NCBI GenBank assembly: GCA_023053545.1
Contig: JAKZAN010000007.1
Location: 2,232,001 to 2,296,000 of the forward strand
DNA: 64,000 nt
From: Lepidurus packardi
Taxonomy: Eukaryota > Arthropoda > Branchiopoda > Notostraca > Triopsidae
Direction: 5' to 3'
Shown here: in pieces, positions 13,601 to 25,600 of the stretch
Layout: each line of letters starts with the position of its first letter
How positions within the stretch are numbered: position 1 is the first letter of the stretch
Notes under the pieces: model-generated
The model's database searches: none
Told to the model about the DNA's origin: nothing
Seen by the model: only the letters and a program-made list of their open reading frames with translations
Translations under genes and position numbers: made by a program

Positions 13601-16600
13601 GATTGTGCTATTTCTAAACTGATTAGCGTAAAGGGTTTCGGTTACCGTTTTGTCACACGTCGTTGTCCGCGACCTAAATCCGCACAACTGCGGAACAGCC
13701 CAGCCACCTTTTACGACTTGCTTTGTGTCAAGACTCATCAAGTTTTCATGTATTGGGTTCTTTCGAAAACGCAGTCGCGTTCTTGAGATCTTGTCACTCC
13801 CGTCTGAAGCTTGCCACAAACGTGAAATCTTGGAACACGCGCGGTTCCATAAAAGGGGGGTACGTTGTCCTTATTTAAGTTCTTGTATAACAAACTCCTC
13901 TGCTTATGTTCATTCTTTCGAGTGCGACATGTGCTTGTCCCCTGTTCTTAATCAGAAAAGGATTCGGAAGGAATTGGAGGAGCGTTAGTGTAATTACACG
14001 CTATTTAGTTGCTGACAGCATGCATTAGGTAAATTTCATTTACGAAGCAGAGGATACGGGAGCTTAAAAGGCAGCCCACTTCCTCTTTGTTTGCCTTAGC
14101 AGAAAATAGGGGAAATAGGGTCAGGAATAAGCATATGCACGTATTTGTGCGCAAATTCACGATTTCGTGAACATTTGAAGAAGGCTCCCCTCCAAATTGC
14201 GAGCGTCTAGCTCGGTCATCGTCATCTATGCCTCCAATAGTACTGTATATCCTTGCACGCGGGAGTATTGCCCTACGATTGCCTTGGCGATAGTTATCTT
14301 TGCCGCACAATTGGCGGCAACAAGGGGGATACAAATCCGGGACAGAAGGGGAAGACACGATTGTCGTGGTTTGATGTCATTCTCTCTCGTGCGTTATTAA
14401 CGAAGCTGCTGCATTGTATTATCCCAAGCACCATGGAAATATCTTGTGGCCCACAAGAAAAAAAAGAGGTCTCGGCACTGTGATTGCCCCACTGCCACCA
14501 TTATAATCATTAAGAAGGCGAACAACGCTAAAGCGGACAAGGAGAGAAACAAAGGATTGTGAGAACCGACAAACGCGGTAGGCCAAGACCCCCTCACCCC
14601 CCAAATAAAGTACCAAGTCGTGGCGGCATGGTCAGAAAAATACGCCTAATAAGTGACGATTATATAAAGAAAGCGGATCCCTTTTTTTTCAGTAGAAAGG
14701 TGACAATAGATCCGTGGCCCTGTGACACCTTTGGGGCGTCCGACTGTCGGAAGCTTTATTAAAAAGAAAGAAAAAAGTTGCGTTCTGCAACACGTCGAAA
14801 AGCTGGCTGGATTTATTATTGTTACTCGTGCCATAAATATGAAGTTGATTTAGCTTAATAGAAATGACAAGTTTTAGGGTTCTAAAGTGAAACCGACCGA
14901 CCATTTTGCAGTATTACGCCGCTCGAGTTAAAAAGGTGAAGCAGACCTTCAACAACGACTTTTAAATGTTGCGTGATGCCTCGCTTTGGCACTTTTATTT
15001 TATTCCGTTAGGAAAGGTGCGTGCAAGTGGCTCTTTTTTGTCTGACTCGTGAGAAACACCTAATGAGGACGATCCCGCTCGTTTGTCGACAGCTTCCGCC
15101 CTGCTGACGTATTTAGCTATCGACCATAAATACCAATGGCCTTCCAAAGGGCAATGTTAAGATAAGTGCCGCTCAAGTTTGGGGGCTTGAGCTCGAATTT
15201 GTTACTTAACCGTTCAAGACTAAATGCGGAAAGGGCTAAACTCTCTGACCGTTTTTTCTTTTGTTTTAGAACTCAGAAACAAGACATTATTTCGTTACCA
15301 CTGTGTAGAAGAAAATCGGAAACTAGGTTCATGATTACGAGAAACTTACCGCTACACATGTGCATCGGATGCAGTACATGACGCCAAACGGGGAGCCTAA
15401 ATCCGGATGCCAGGTTTCTTCCAGTTCGTAGGTCTGCTTGCCAAAACGACATTCTGCGGAAGCAAAAATAAGACCGCAAAGAAACTTAGTAAACTTAGGT
15501 TCATCGTTTAAATAAGCCCTTTAATGTTACAGTACCCAGCTCAAACTGTACCCGCCCTATCAGAGTGCGACTTCGTCATTGGGCGCGTAAAAACCCCAGA
15601 ACCATTCTTTCATTGTTGGCAACAATGAAATGATAACGCATTCTGATTGGACGGGTACTGTCCACATGCCCACTACTGTATATAGTCTTTTGCTAGATAC
15701 AGCCAAGTAACTACGACTAAGTTTTTAGTAATTCAAAGTTGCCCATGCATTGTGGGCTTTCACGTGCATCTGCCACGCGTAGGCTAAAGAGAAACCAGTG
15801 GCAGGGACGGTTCTCCTATTTTCGCGTCTTATTATCGTATTTCCAACGTGGGGAAAGTTGGTGGGAATTTTGTTAGGAACTGCCCGCGGCGACATAAGAC
15901 GGTGAAACCGAAAATGTGTCGATGGATGGGCGGCTAATAGATATAGAGTTTGCTGGCTGACAGAATGCGGCCCCGTGTTTTGCAGCGTACAGGGAGTAGG
16001 GAGCCTATTTGATGCATTCCTGACAGGGGGCAGTGAAGATTTAGCGCTCTTCGGTTCGAAAGTTTATTAAAGCAGCGTGCCAGTACCAGGGCAAAGTACG
16101 AGTGTCATCATCACCAGCGTGACGGGTATATTTAGCGGTCAGCTTCTTTTCGAGGAACCCTCCATTTGGATGTTCTCCGGACTTGGCAATTGGTTTCCTA
16201 CATGGGTCTTTGTAAAGGCGACGACGCTCGCCTAGAACTCCCGAGTCGGAAGTAAACGCGCTTATCGCGTCTGTTTTGATTACCCCAGACAACAGATACG
16301 CATGCATATAACATACTGTACTGTGTCATCAGACAGGCACACTGTTGTCTGAGTACTCATTTTTTGTAATTTCCTTATTTTGATTTACGATTTGGGACCG
16401 AGTCAATTTCGACTGAGGCACGTGGAATGAGCTTCTATTACACTACAAACCACGTCACCCCGGTGCTGTGAATATTCGATATGGACGTAGCATTTTCGGA
16501 CGCGGCCTTCACCTTGTTCTGGTAACAAAGGTCAGCGTGCCACCGACGTTTGCTCTCGGGATACGTGGCGAGTTCCCGAGTCGACTCTCTTTTCTTGTTT

Positions 16601-19600
16601 AGAGCCAAAAGAATGTGTCTGGCAAACGATTCCGTCATAAAAACGCCAGAGCAAATAAACTTCCCTCCTCTATTACTAGCCTCACCCCGTAGCTTGAACT
16701 TGAGTCTTGTGATGCTGCTGGACTCGGGAGATTTTTTGTGGTCTTTACCCGGATGCAGGTCTGTTTCTTTTTGTCTTTTGTTTTCTGCTTATGTGGATCT
16801 AAGGTTTAGGGTAAAATAGCCCTTTCTTTTCCTTTATTTTCATGGGGGTTTTTTCGGTTGGGGGGAGTCCTGGAACGTACAGAGCGCTTTGCCTAGAAGA
16901 ACGGTCGTTGCCCTTTTACAAGATGCTCCGATTTGGCCGTAGAAAATCCTGCAAGGCTGTCACCAAGACAGTAGTCACAGACACTCGTGCGTACGCGAAC
17001 GCTTACAAAATTGGTCTCGACTCGCAGCGAAGTTTTGCATTTATCTTTTAGAGAGAAGGAGAGTTAGGGACCGTATTGAACATTGTTAAAGGCTGAGGAT
17101 AGAAAAATAAGCTTCGAGATTGAGCCAACTAGTCCGAAACGTCTATCTAATGAATGAAGAATGGCCAAATTACTTGCCTGCTCGCTATCATCAATCTTGT
17201 TCTTGGAGCTTGGCTCTTTTGCTAGTAGCGATCGATTAGCTGGTATATGGAAACAGTCTCTCCCTGGTAGACTTTTTCTGTAACAGCTTTTCTAGCCCTC
17301 TGTTAACACATGATTCACTTTCTGCCATCCTCAACAACAAAAGAGCATGTTCTGATATTTAACAGATGAACCTGTCTTGGAAGACTACCTATTCCAGGCT
17401 TACTTGTTTGACTATAGAAGACTGATTCTAGCAGGCAAGGTAGAGCGCGATTTTCTTTTCATTAGGAAATGAAGTAAGACAGCACTGGCCGCAAGCGAAT
17501 CGAAGCTAATAAGCAGGTAGATATGGGTTGATCTACAGTTTACCTTATTGGTTTGTCAAGGGTAACAGATGAGCAGGAAAAGACTGGAGCCTAATTATAA
17601 TGGGCAAAAAAGGTAATAGGGTTGAATCTATATGCGAGCAAGTTGTGGTGGGCGCCAAGCCACCGTGAGCCAGGATATACGATGACAGGTGCGAATTTTA
17701 CGTTCCGTTTTATGAGCACTTGAGCTGTCTCCGTGTCTCGCCGGTCGCAGTCTTGCGTCGCTACTCACCACGCCCTTTCCATTTCTGCGATAGAGGGATA
17801 TTGAAGCACCAACAGCGGTCAAAGGGGGAAGAGATCCTAACAATATAAACAGTCTCGGGTTGTCCAAGAGAGGAATGAAGCATAAGACCCCCGGTGTGTA
17901 TGGCTAACAAAATATCGATCTATCGTTATTGACGATGTATATATGTGAAAGAAAGTGAAAGCGAACCCCAAATTAGCCCTTCTATCAATGGGGTTTTCCG
18001 TAAGCGGAAATGAAAATAGCAGCCTAAGACGTTTGCGTTCTTTTCCCTGTACAAAGTTGTCAGCAATAAGCTCTCCTTCCTCAAATATTTACTCGGCCAC
18101 CCGAACGATTCCCCCAAAATTGAAATACCCCATAACGAGCGTCGAACTTGAGTGAGCTGACCGCGTGAGGAGCGAAAGAGCCTTGTGAAAGGAGAACTTG
18201 CACAGAAAAAGAAAAGAAGAAGGCAGCCACAGCTTACGGATAGATGTACCTTAATCAGCTCTCTTAGGAATTTCCCATACTTGAGCCTTTTTTTTTACGC
18301 ACACGCCTTTGGGAGGTTACTTCACTTCGTATAGTCCAATCTAAATATTTAAACAGTTCTAATAGCAAAGCTTCTTATCTCTAAATTTACCCCGCCTGGC
18401 CCGAAAAACAAAGAAAACAGAAAACCCTTCAGCTTTATAGCCATTCGAGTCAAAGTTCGCGAGTTAATTCTGGCTCAAAGCTAAGAGTTATTTGCATACT
18501 GGGCACATGACACCACATTAGGTAGAATTCGCAAGCCCCGCCGCTTATGTGGGAAGCGGCGCACGGGATGAGCTAAGGATAGCGTGACCAAGTCATTGAA
18601 TGGGCAGTTACGCACGTTTTGCGCGGATTACCCGTTGAAGAAATGGTAGCTTGATCCGAAGCGCTAGCGTATACGTGCACTCGGACACGTTATCGTGGCC
18701 ACATCTAAGAAAGAGAGCTTCCCTCTACACGATAGCTTTATTAACACCTCGCTGGTAATTCCCCAACGCATCTTTCGTGACGTTTTTAATGCCGCTCAAA
18801 GAAAGCAGGTCTTTGAAACTAATACCCGACTACAACCCAAGGCAGCCTGTAGTTGCCTTAGACTTTGGCGCAACGTTGTGCAATCCCACATTTTGTTAGC
18901 CTCCAGCAGCCCCAAATATAGAACCACCTTCAGTTGACTTCCTCGCAAGATCGAAGGCGAACTGGCCAAAATGTATTCTAAAAGCTCGGCAAATCGAGAA
19001 AGCAAATCCCTTATAGCTTCGAGAAGGCTCTTTTGAGGCGTGTTCGTTTCTATCTTCCGCTTTACTTGTTTGGTAGCGTTAAGTTCCCCCGTATTGCGAT
19101 GGAAGCTCAAGTCTTGCGGAAGTTAGGGAAGTTACGGTAAGTTTCCCTTAATGGGATGGGAAGCTCAAATCTTGCGGAAATCCTAAGCGCCGCAAAATTG
19201 TAAGAGAACAAGATTAACTTGCCGACACATCTCATACGTATGAGAGCAAGAAGTTAGGGACCTTGGCCAAAAACTGGGCGTTTCAGACAAGAAGCCACCT
19301 CTGTCCGGCTCGCGAAGCAGCCTGCCGTAACGAGTTACGACTGGCGTCTGTTAATACGCTCATTACCTGGTCATCTAACATCATGGGAGGTGCAGACGGC
19401 AGGCGCCGTCGCCAGCACGGTTTAAACCCTGCCAGAGAGTCATAAGACTGCGGCCGAGAACGTGCTAAAATATATAAAGCGACATGAGGAACGGGACGAG
19501 AGAGATGAACATATCATTTGCGTTTCTTTCCTTTCTTTTTATTTCGAACTTGACTCAAAACAAGCTAGTCAGACACTTCTCCAAAGACGTTGGCAGAATA

Positions 19601-22600
19601 GTGTCTCCCGTTTTGGAATGTATATTTCCTATAATTACAAGCATTTTTCTGGAATACATTCCAAGAATTGGGTCAGTGTTCAAAGAGGGAAAAAGCCACA
19701 TGGAACATGGTTTGTAATGGAATTGATGTGGCTCTAATGAACGTGTTTTTCTTGCTTATTTTCTTGAAGAACATTGTTGAAACCAAGCCAAAAGTTGATG
19801 CATGGCCTTGGGTGACAATGTGGGCCGCTCGTCGATCTCCGGCGTGGCCTCTGAGCCAGAAACCAAAAATTTACTTGCCAAAGATCTAACCAAGTAAAAG
19901 ATCCGATTTACTTTCAGCCCGATCAACTCAGTTTCGCCCGCCTGTCTTTTAGAAAACCACACACAGTATGGGAGCACCAATCAACAGCAGACTCACATTG
20001 TGTTAACTGATGGTGAAGGCGCCCCCGACACACAATGTCGGTTTATTCTACACGCACCCACGTCCCCATTCTGTGCGCTGCAACTATGGAATTTCTGCCA
20101 GCTGCGAAGGGGCCAAAGAACGATCCGAAATGGGAGAAGGTCGTCTGTGGGTACCGTCCGTGGCTGTATAGGCGGTCGCCAATCTCCCGTGGAGGCGCAC
20201 ACATTTAGCGAGAAGATATGGGGCGTAAAGAGGGGACGAGTAGCATGGAACAAGTCCAAAATCGAAGCCTCTTATCCGGGGGAACAGGGGACGCCCAAGA
20301 CGCGATGGTGATGGTTCGTCGTCGGGCCCTTTCCCTCTTCAGCGCGAAGCAATTCAAGTAGCTCAGTTGTGTGGGGGTGGCGAACAAAGTGTGCCTACGG
20401 AGCTCTACCTGGAATGATAATCAGCCTCAATCTTTCCTTGACTAGAGAAAGGGACTCGAGGAGCCAGGAATCCGTTCAGACGAGGAGATATTCGTGAATG
20501 GCCACACGAAAGATAAGGATTAGAATGATCAGTACGTCAGTTTTTTTTCTTTAGAATCTTGTTTATCAAGTTCGTCTATCCTTTTGATGAATGCATTTCT
20601 AGATCCGTTGCGGTTGCCTCCATTTACACAAGATCACGCATGGACCATGGGGCTGTGAAGGATGAAGCCGAGCGCGGACGTCCGAGTGGCGCCGGACGGA
20701 TACCTGCGAGCCCTACCTACCGCTGACATTGTCCACCCAAGTAAGCTCCTTGGCTCAGGCACGGGGAATTCTTTCTTTGAGTTGATAATCAAGTGAGCAA
20801 AGCTAGTTAAGATGGAGTTATTGATAAGGAAACGGAATACTACCTTCACTAATTTATTCAGCCAAAACGACCAAGGGGACCCTTATAAAAATCGATAGCG
20901 TCGTGGGAAAAAAAGAGCGAGTCTGAATCAAAAGGACGTCTACTGAAGCAGCAGGGACCGTTTTCCTTGAAGAGTTATGGAGATTGCCAAGCGAAAAATA
21001 AACAAAAAAAAAAACAGGCACAACGGATGACTTTTGTCGCCTCACAGCTCGATCGCCGTCGTAACGTGCGAGATGCCCGAGGAGGCACACTTGGGTCTTT
21101 CTTCGCCCCCCCTTTTGGTGCTTTGGATCGGAACCCATCAAAGTTGTGCGAGTTTATGTTTTGGTAACAAGGAAAACTTTGTCTATTGTGTCGCCGCCGC
21201 GGCTTTCTTTGAAAAAAGGGTTGAGCTTATATTGCTCATGGTCTTTTTTCTAGGACATGAGCGTTTATTTCGTGGTGGTAACAATGGTGACAAGCATTTA
21301 GGCGCCAGACTGATGTGCATCACTACCGAGTTTACAACCCCCATCAGCGAACAGACAACCGCCCTTGAGGTAAAAAAAGAAAAAAAGGACGGCTTGGAAC
21401 AACTTTCCTGATATCCTATCAAGGCAAGGAGGCGGAAGATGTTAAACGAGAATTCCGGAGCCACGGCGCAAAACCACATCAAGATCAAGGTACGGGACAA
21501 CAATTTTTTCCCCGAGACGCCGGCCAATTTGGACGTCGATTTACTGAACAAAAGCGGGAGATTAAGGTTTGCTGAAGCATGAACTGGGTATGAGGCATTT
21601 TTCACCACCTTGCGTCGCACTTAATAGCAAATATCCCACATTCTTGGGGTAATAGCAAATGGTGTGTGCGTGCAGCGGAGCATGAAGGCGTGACCGCGAC
21701 ACCATTCAAAACAAGATGCCCCGAACCAGCGGAAGACCACAAAAAGCCCATCGACTTCCTACCCCACATGTATACACACACAAAAAAAAAGCCAGCCAGA
21801 AGCCCGTCAATTAACGCTCTCCAACTTTCATTAGAAGACCCCCGACCGAAGGGTCCGGATACTTAATAATTAAGTAATGCCCAGTATTAGCACGTCTTTA
21901 TTTTTTTTGTACTATTATTTGTTTTTGATGTAAACAAAAAAGCGTGGCAAATTGGAGCCCTTCGCACTCGTCCCTTCTGCGGCTATGCATCTACGTTTTG
22001 TACCCCTTAAGCGTTACCGTGAGGAAAGCCAATGCGAAAAAACGCCATCAAAAGAGGGGGCAACAAACGCTTTGGTTCCGTATAATGGACAAGCAGTAGA
22101 CGTCTCTGACGTGTCTGCTTTAAGACGGCGCGAGCGCCCCTATAGTAAAGTTCTCTTTTACGAGACTTTTTATCGCGGTCTTAGAGTGCAGTTAATCCCC
22201 ACGGAATGTATCATACGCAAGACGATAACGACGCCCTTTGTCGTAAACGGGGAAAGAAAAACTGAATGGAAAAGGCGTTGGGAAAAGTTTCGTGCAATTG
22301 TACCCGAGCTTCTCACATTCTCGTGATACTGAGAGCTGAGCCAACTCAGTGGAAAAAGGTACAAGGACAAGTCCGCTGCGTCCAACCAAGTGTTGGGGAA
22401 AAAACGACTGCTGATAGAAACAAGGGACTTGCTTTTTTCTGCTGCGACTCGGCAAAAGCGGGCCCATTCATGCAAATTCGAAGAATTGTTGCCTGGCTTG
22501 CCTACCTTCAACAAAGTTGGCTGTGTGTGCGGCCTTGTTAGACGACCCTTCACGCATGCATTACGTTTATCTGGTCCCCATGCAAGGGGGAAAAAAAGAG

Positions 22601-25600
22601 AGAGACGTATGCTTCGTTAGTTTGCAAAGGAAGCTAAGAAAAAACAATCTCTAGGTTTTCTGGAAGCTGCACAAGGCTACCTGCTTGTTGTGGTTTGCGA
22701 AAGCCAAAAGGCCACGAGGCTTGTGAATCAGCTTAAGGAATTCCCCTCACGTTTCATCGCGGGTCATGCAATGCGGGATACACTGGGAGAAAATAGCCAG
22801 CATCAGCGCTAACTATGGAAGCAAAAGGAGCCCAAATGTACCCGAGAAAAAAACAGCCAAGTAGCCCAGAAGATATGGATTCCGCGCGCTTTTCCCATCC
22901 TTACCTTTTTTCCTTCTTACTCTGCCGTTTACCATCAAATATGCGTGCAAATTGAGCGACGCTTGACTCTGACCATCGGCAAAATAAAAAAAAGGAAGCG
23001 AAAAAGACCTCACACATGTGGCCAATTAGAAAGGAAACAGCTAAATGAAGCCAATTACCTCCGAGACGGTATAATACGTGGTCTTTGGCACGTATACGAA
23101 CTGAACTCGTGATTTTTTTTTATTCTAATTATTTTTATTTATTTTTTTAGCTAGCCTCCCAAATTCTTGGGTTGATCTATGAATTTCGTTGCTAACAAGT
23201 CATCTGTTTAATGTGACAAGCGAGATTGGTGTAGGACGAGGTAAGAATTTGCGACCATTCTCTCCGGTTCGTTCGTTAGTTGATAATTGAAATGAATCTT
23301 GCGTTAGTGAGTAGCGACTTGTAATTAAGCGCTACGTCACGCCCGTGACTTGAAAACTCGATTAAGGATGACACGAGAAAGAGTGAGGCAAAGACGAAGC
23401 CGGAGAAGAGTTACTTTTACAGCAGCTCTTCCAAATCTTGCAATAATAAATAGCCATAAAGCCAGACTAGCAAAGGAGGGACCCCTCCAACGAAAAAAGA
23501 CTCGCGCTCACTCGGTTGCGTCTGCTCGAAAAACTTTGGTTCGCCCATTTCGGCGTCGCTTGCCACCTCGCTGAATTTATAAAAGAAGCCACCATTCAGG
23601 GCCGAGGTCAGAACCCGCTCGTAGGATGTCGACAACCCGAAAATCCTTAGCGTACCATAAAATCAAGACAGAATCACGAGTAAGAGCAGCAACCCATGAT
23701 GAGCTTCCTAATGACTCAGATCTGGTGTTTGCATGGTGTAATAGTTAGCAGCTAACCTTGGAGAGCACCTTTGGAAAGCTTTTACGGAGAAAATTGGCTT
23801 TTAACGGATGGACTACTCTTAAGTAGACTTGGCTCTTAAGTCGACTTGGTGTATGTGGCTTGGCTGTAAGCAGCCGGAGATAAATTATCCCGCCTCCAGT
23901 TCTTTTTATTCAAGCGTGGGCAAAAAACACGAAAAAGGGGAGAGAAAAAAAAGTTTTCTCTGCTGCCAATTTGACACACATCACATGTTGCCACAAGACA
24001 CACGCAAAAGGCGAGAATGCAGGATAGATCCCCAAGAAAAGAAACAAAGCGGGTGTCTTTCTTGCTTAATGGGACTTGGGGACGCCACACCTGAAACAAC
24101 ACCTAAAAACGTGTAACAGGCTCGCCTGCCTTCCTTGCCAATCATTCCCTTCCTGGTAGTATAACCCGTGCCATTCCCAGCTAATATAATAGGATCTATT
24201 TCCGCGTGTCAGTCCCTATACGCCAGCCGTGTGGTTATGCTTTTCGTCATTTTCGTCCCGAGGTTATTCTTACTGGATGCTCAGACGCGACCAAAAGGTG
24301 CTAGTCAATAAGCCCACACAGTCCAGATGACTGCGATACCTCTCTTGTGTCCTTTGGTGCAGAGGAAGAGGAGAACCGATGGACTACTTTGGGATGTTGA
24401 ATATAGTTCCCCAGCATATATGGCTATTACACTTGCATCCTCGTTGGCTTTATGGGAGGCTTTGGCCTCATCCCTGAGATTGAAGTGGGGTAATATCGCA
24501 GCAAGACAGAAGGAACCACACAAAACACAGGAGAGTGCCAACGAGCGCCATGCCAGAGCAAAAGAAAAGGAGAGAGACAGAGAGAGAGAGAGAGTCAGGA
24601 GACGACTGACGTCATGGCCAGAGATCTTGGATGCACTCCAGCCAATGCTTAGTGTGCCGAGAGTATAGATATACTATACGCATAAACCACACTTGTGACT
24701 TTGTGCCTTGTTAATTGGGGTTACTTTTGGCATAAGTTCCGTCCACCACGCACAACCAGCTTAGGTGGGAAGCGAAAAGCTGAAGTGATCGCATTGGCAA
24801 TCCGTTTCGTCGCCCTGTCTTTGCACTTCTCCGTGAAGATGGCTCATACGGTCTTTCGATCAAGTCCAAGCCGTATCACAAGTGGTTCAAATTGACGGGA
24901 AAAGCGGCAGGTTTGATAGCACCTTTCTGAAACCCTGGGAAAGGCTGCTAAACGAAGAGTGGGAGAGGCAAAAAGAGAGAGGGGAACTGAGAGCATGAGG
25001 TCATATCCCGTCACGCCATTGTCAGGAAGACGCGAGCGAGAAACGCCGAAGCGAAGGCGTTTGATGAGGATGGTCACATGATACCGCAAGTTCAATTTCA
25101 CTTAGCTCACTAAGGTCACAACAACATTCTAGCATAACGTTCAGCCAGTTTTTCCAGCAAACAAGGCTTGGGTTCTTTTCAATCCATTGCTTTCTCGAGA
25201 AGAGTTTCAAAAGTGCCAGATCATAATGGCATGAGGCTATCCCGTCTGACTAGTTAGCATGTGAGTGAAGGCTCTTTTTTTTAAGGCAAGAGTAGCATCC
25301 CATCAGTAGCGGCAGAATCCTGTAGATAAAAGGAAAACCTACCGGGCGCAAAAGAATGTCAAGGGGTTGGTCTTGTCAAGGAGCTTCTGCTTGCTCCGGA
25401 TTTTGACCCGGACTGGAAGCGGAAGTCGAGCAACACAAAAATTGACTCTGGCCAAGAAAAAAGTGAAACGGTGCTGGGGACGTCGTACAAACCAACTCAT
25501 GAAGCGCCGCTACCTGTTTCCCAAACCTGACCCACATAGACCTGAAACGTTGGTAGAGGTACTAATCCAATACTATTGAAAGTGTTTGAAATGCTTGGAT

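Noticed and set aside
21183..21620. 145-codon minus-strand frame in sog intron 1
   Set aside because: Composition looks random, no domain is recognised, and it overlaps other unrelated open frames on both strands.
21952..22326. 124-codon open frame on the plus strand inside sog intron 1
   Set aside because: It begins with a non-ATG codon, shows no domain or repeat of known families, has no convincing splice partners and is about as long as chance frames in this composition.
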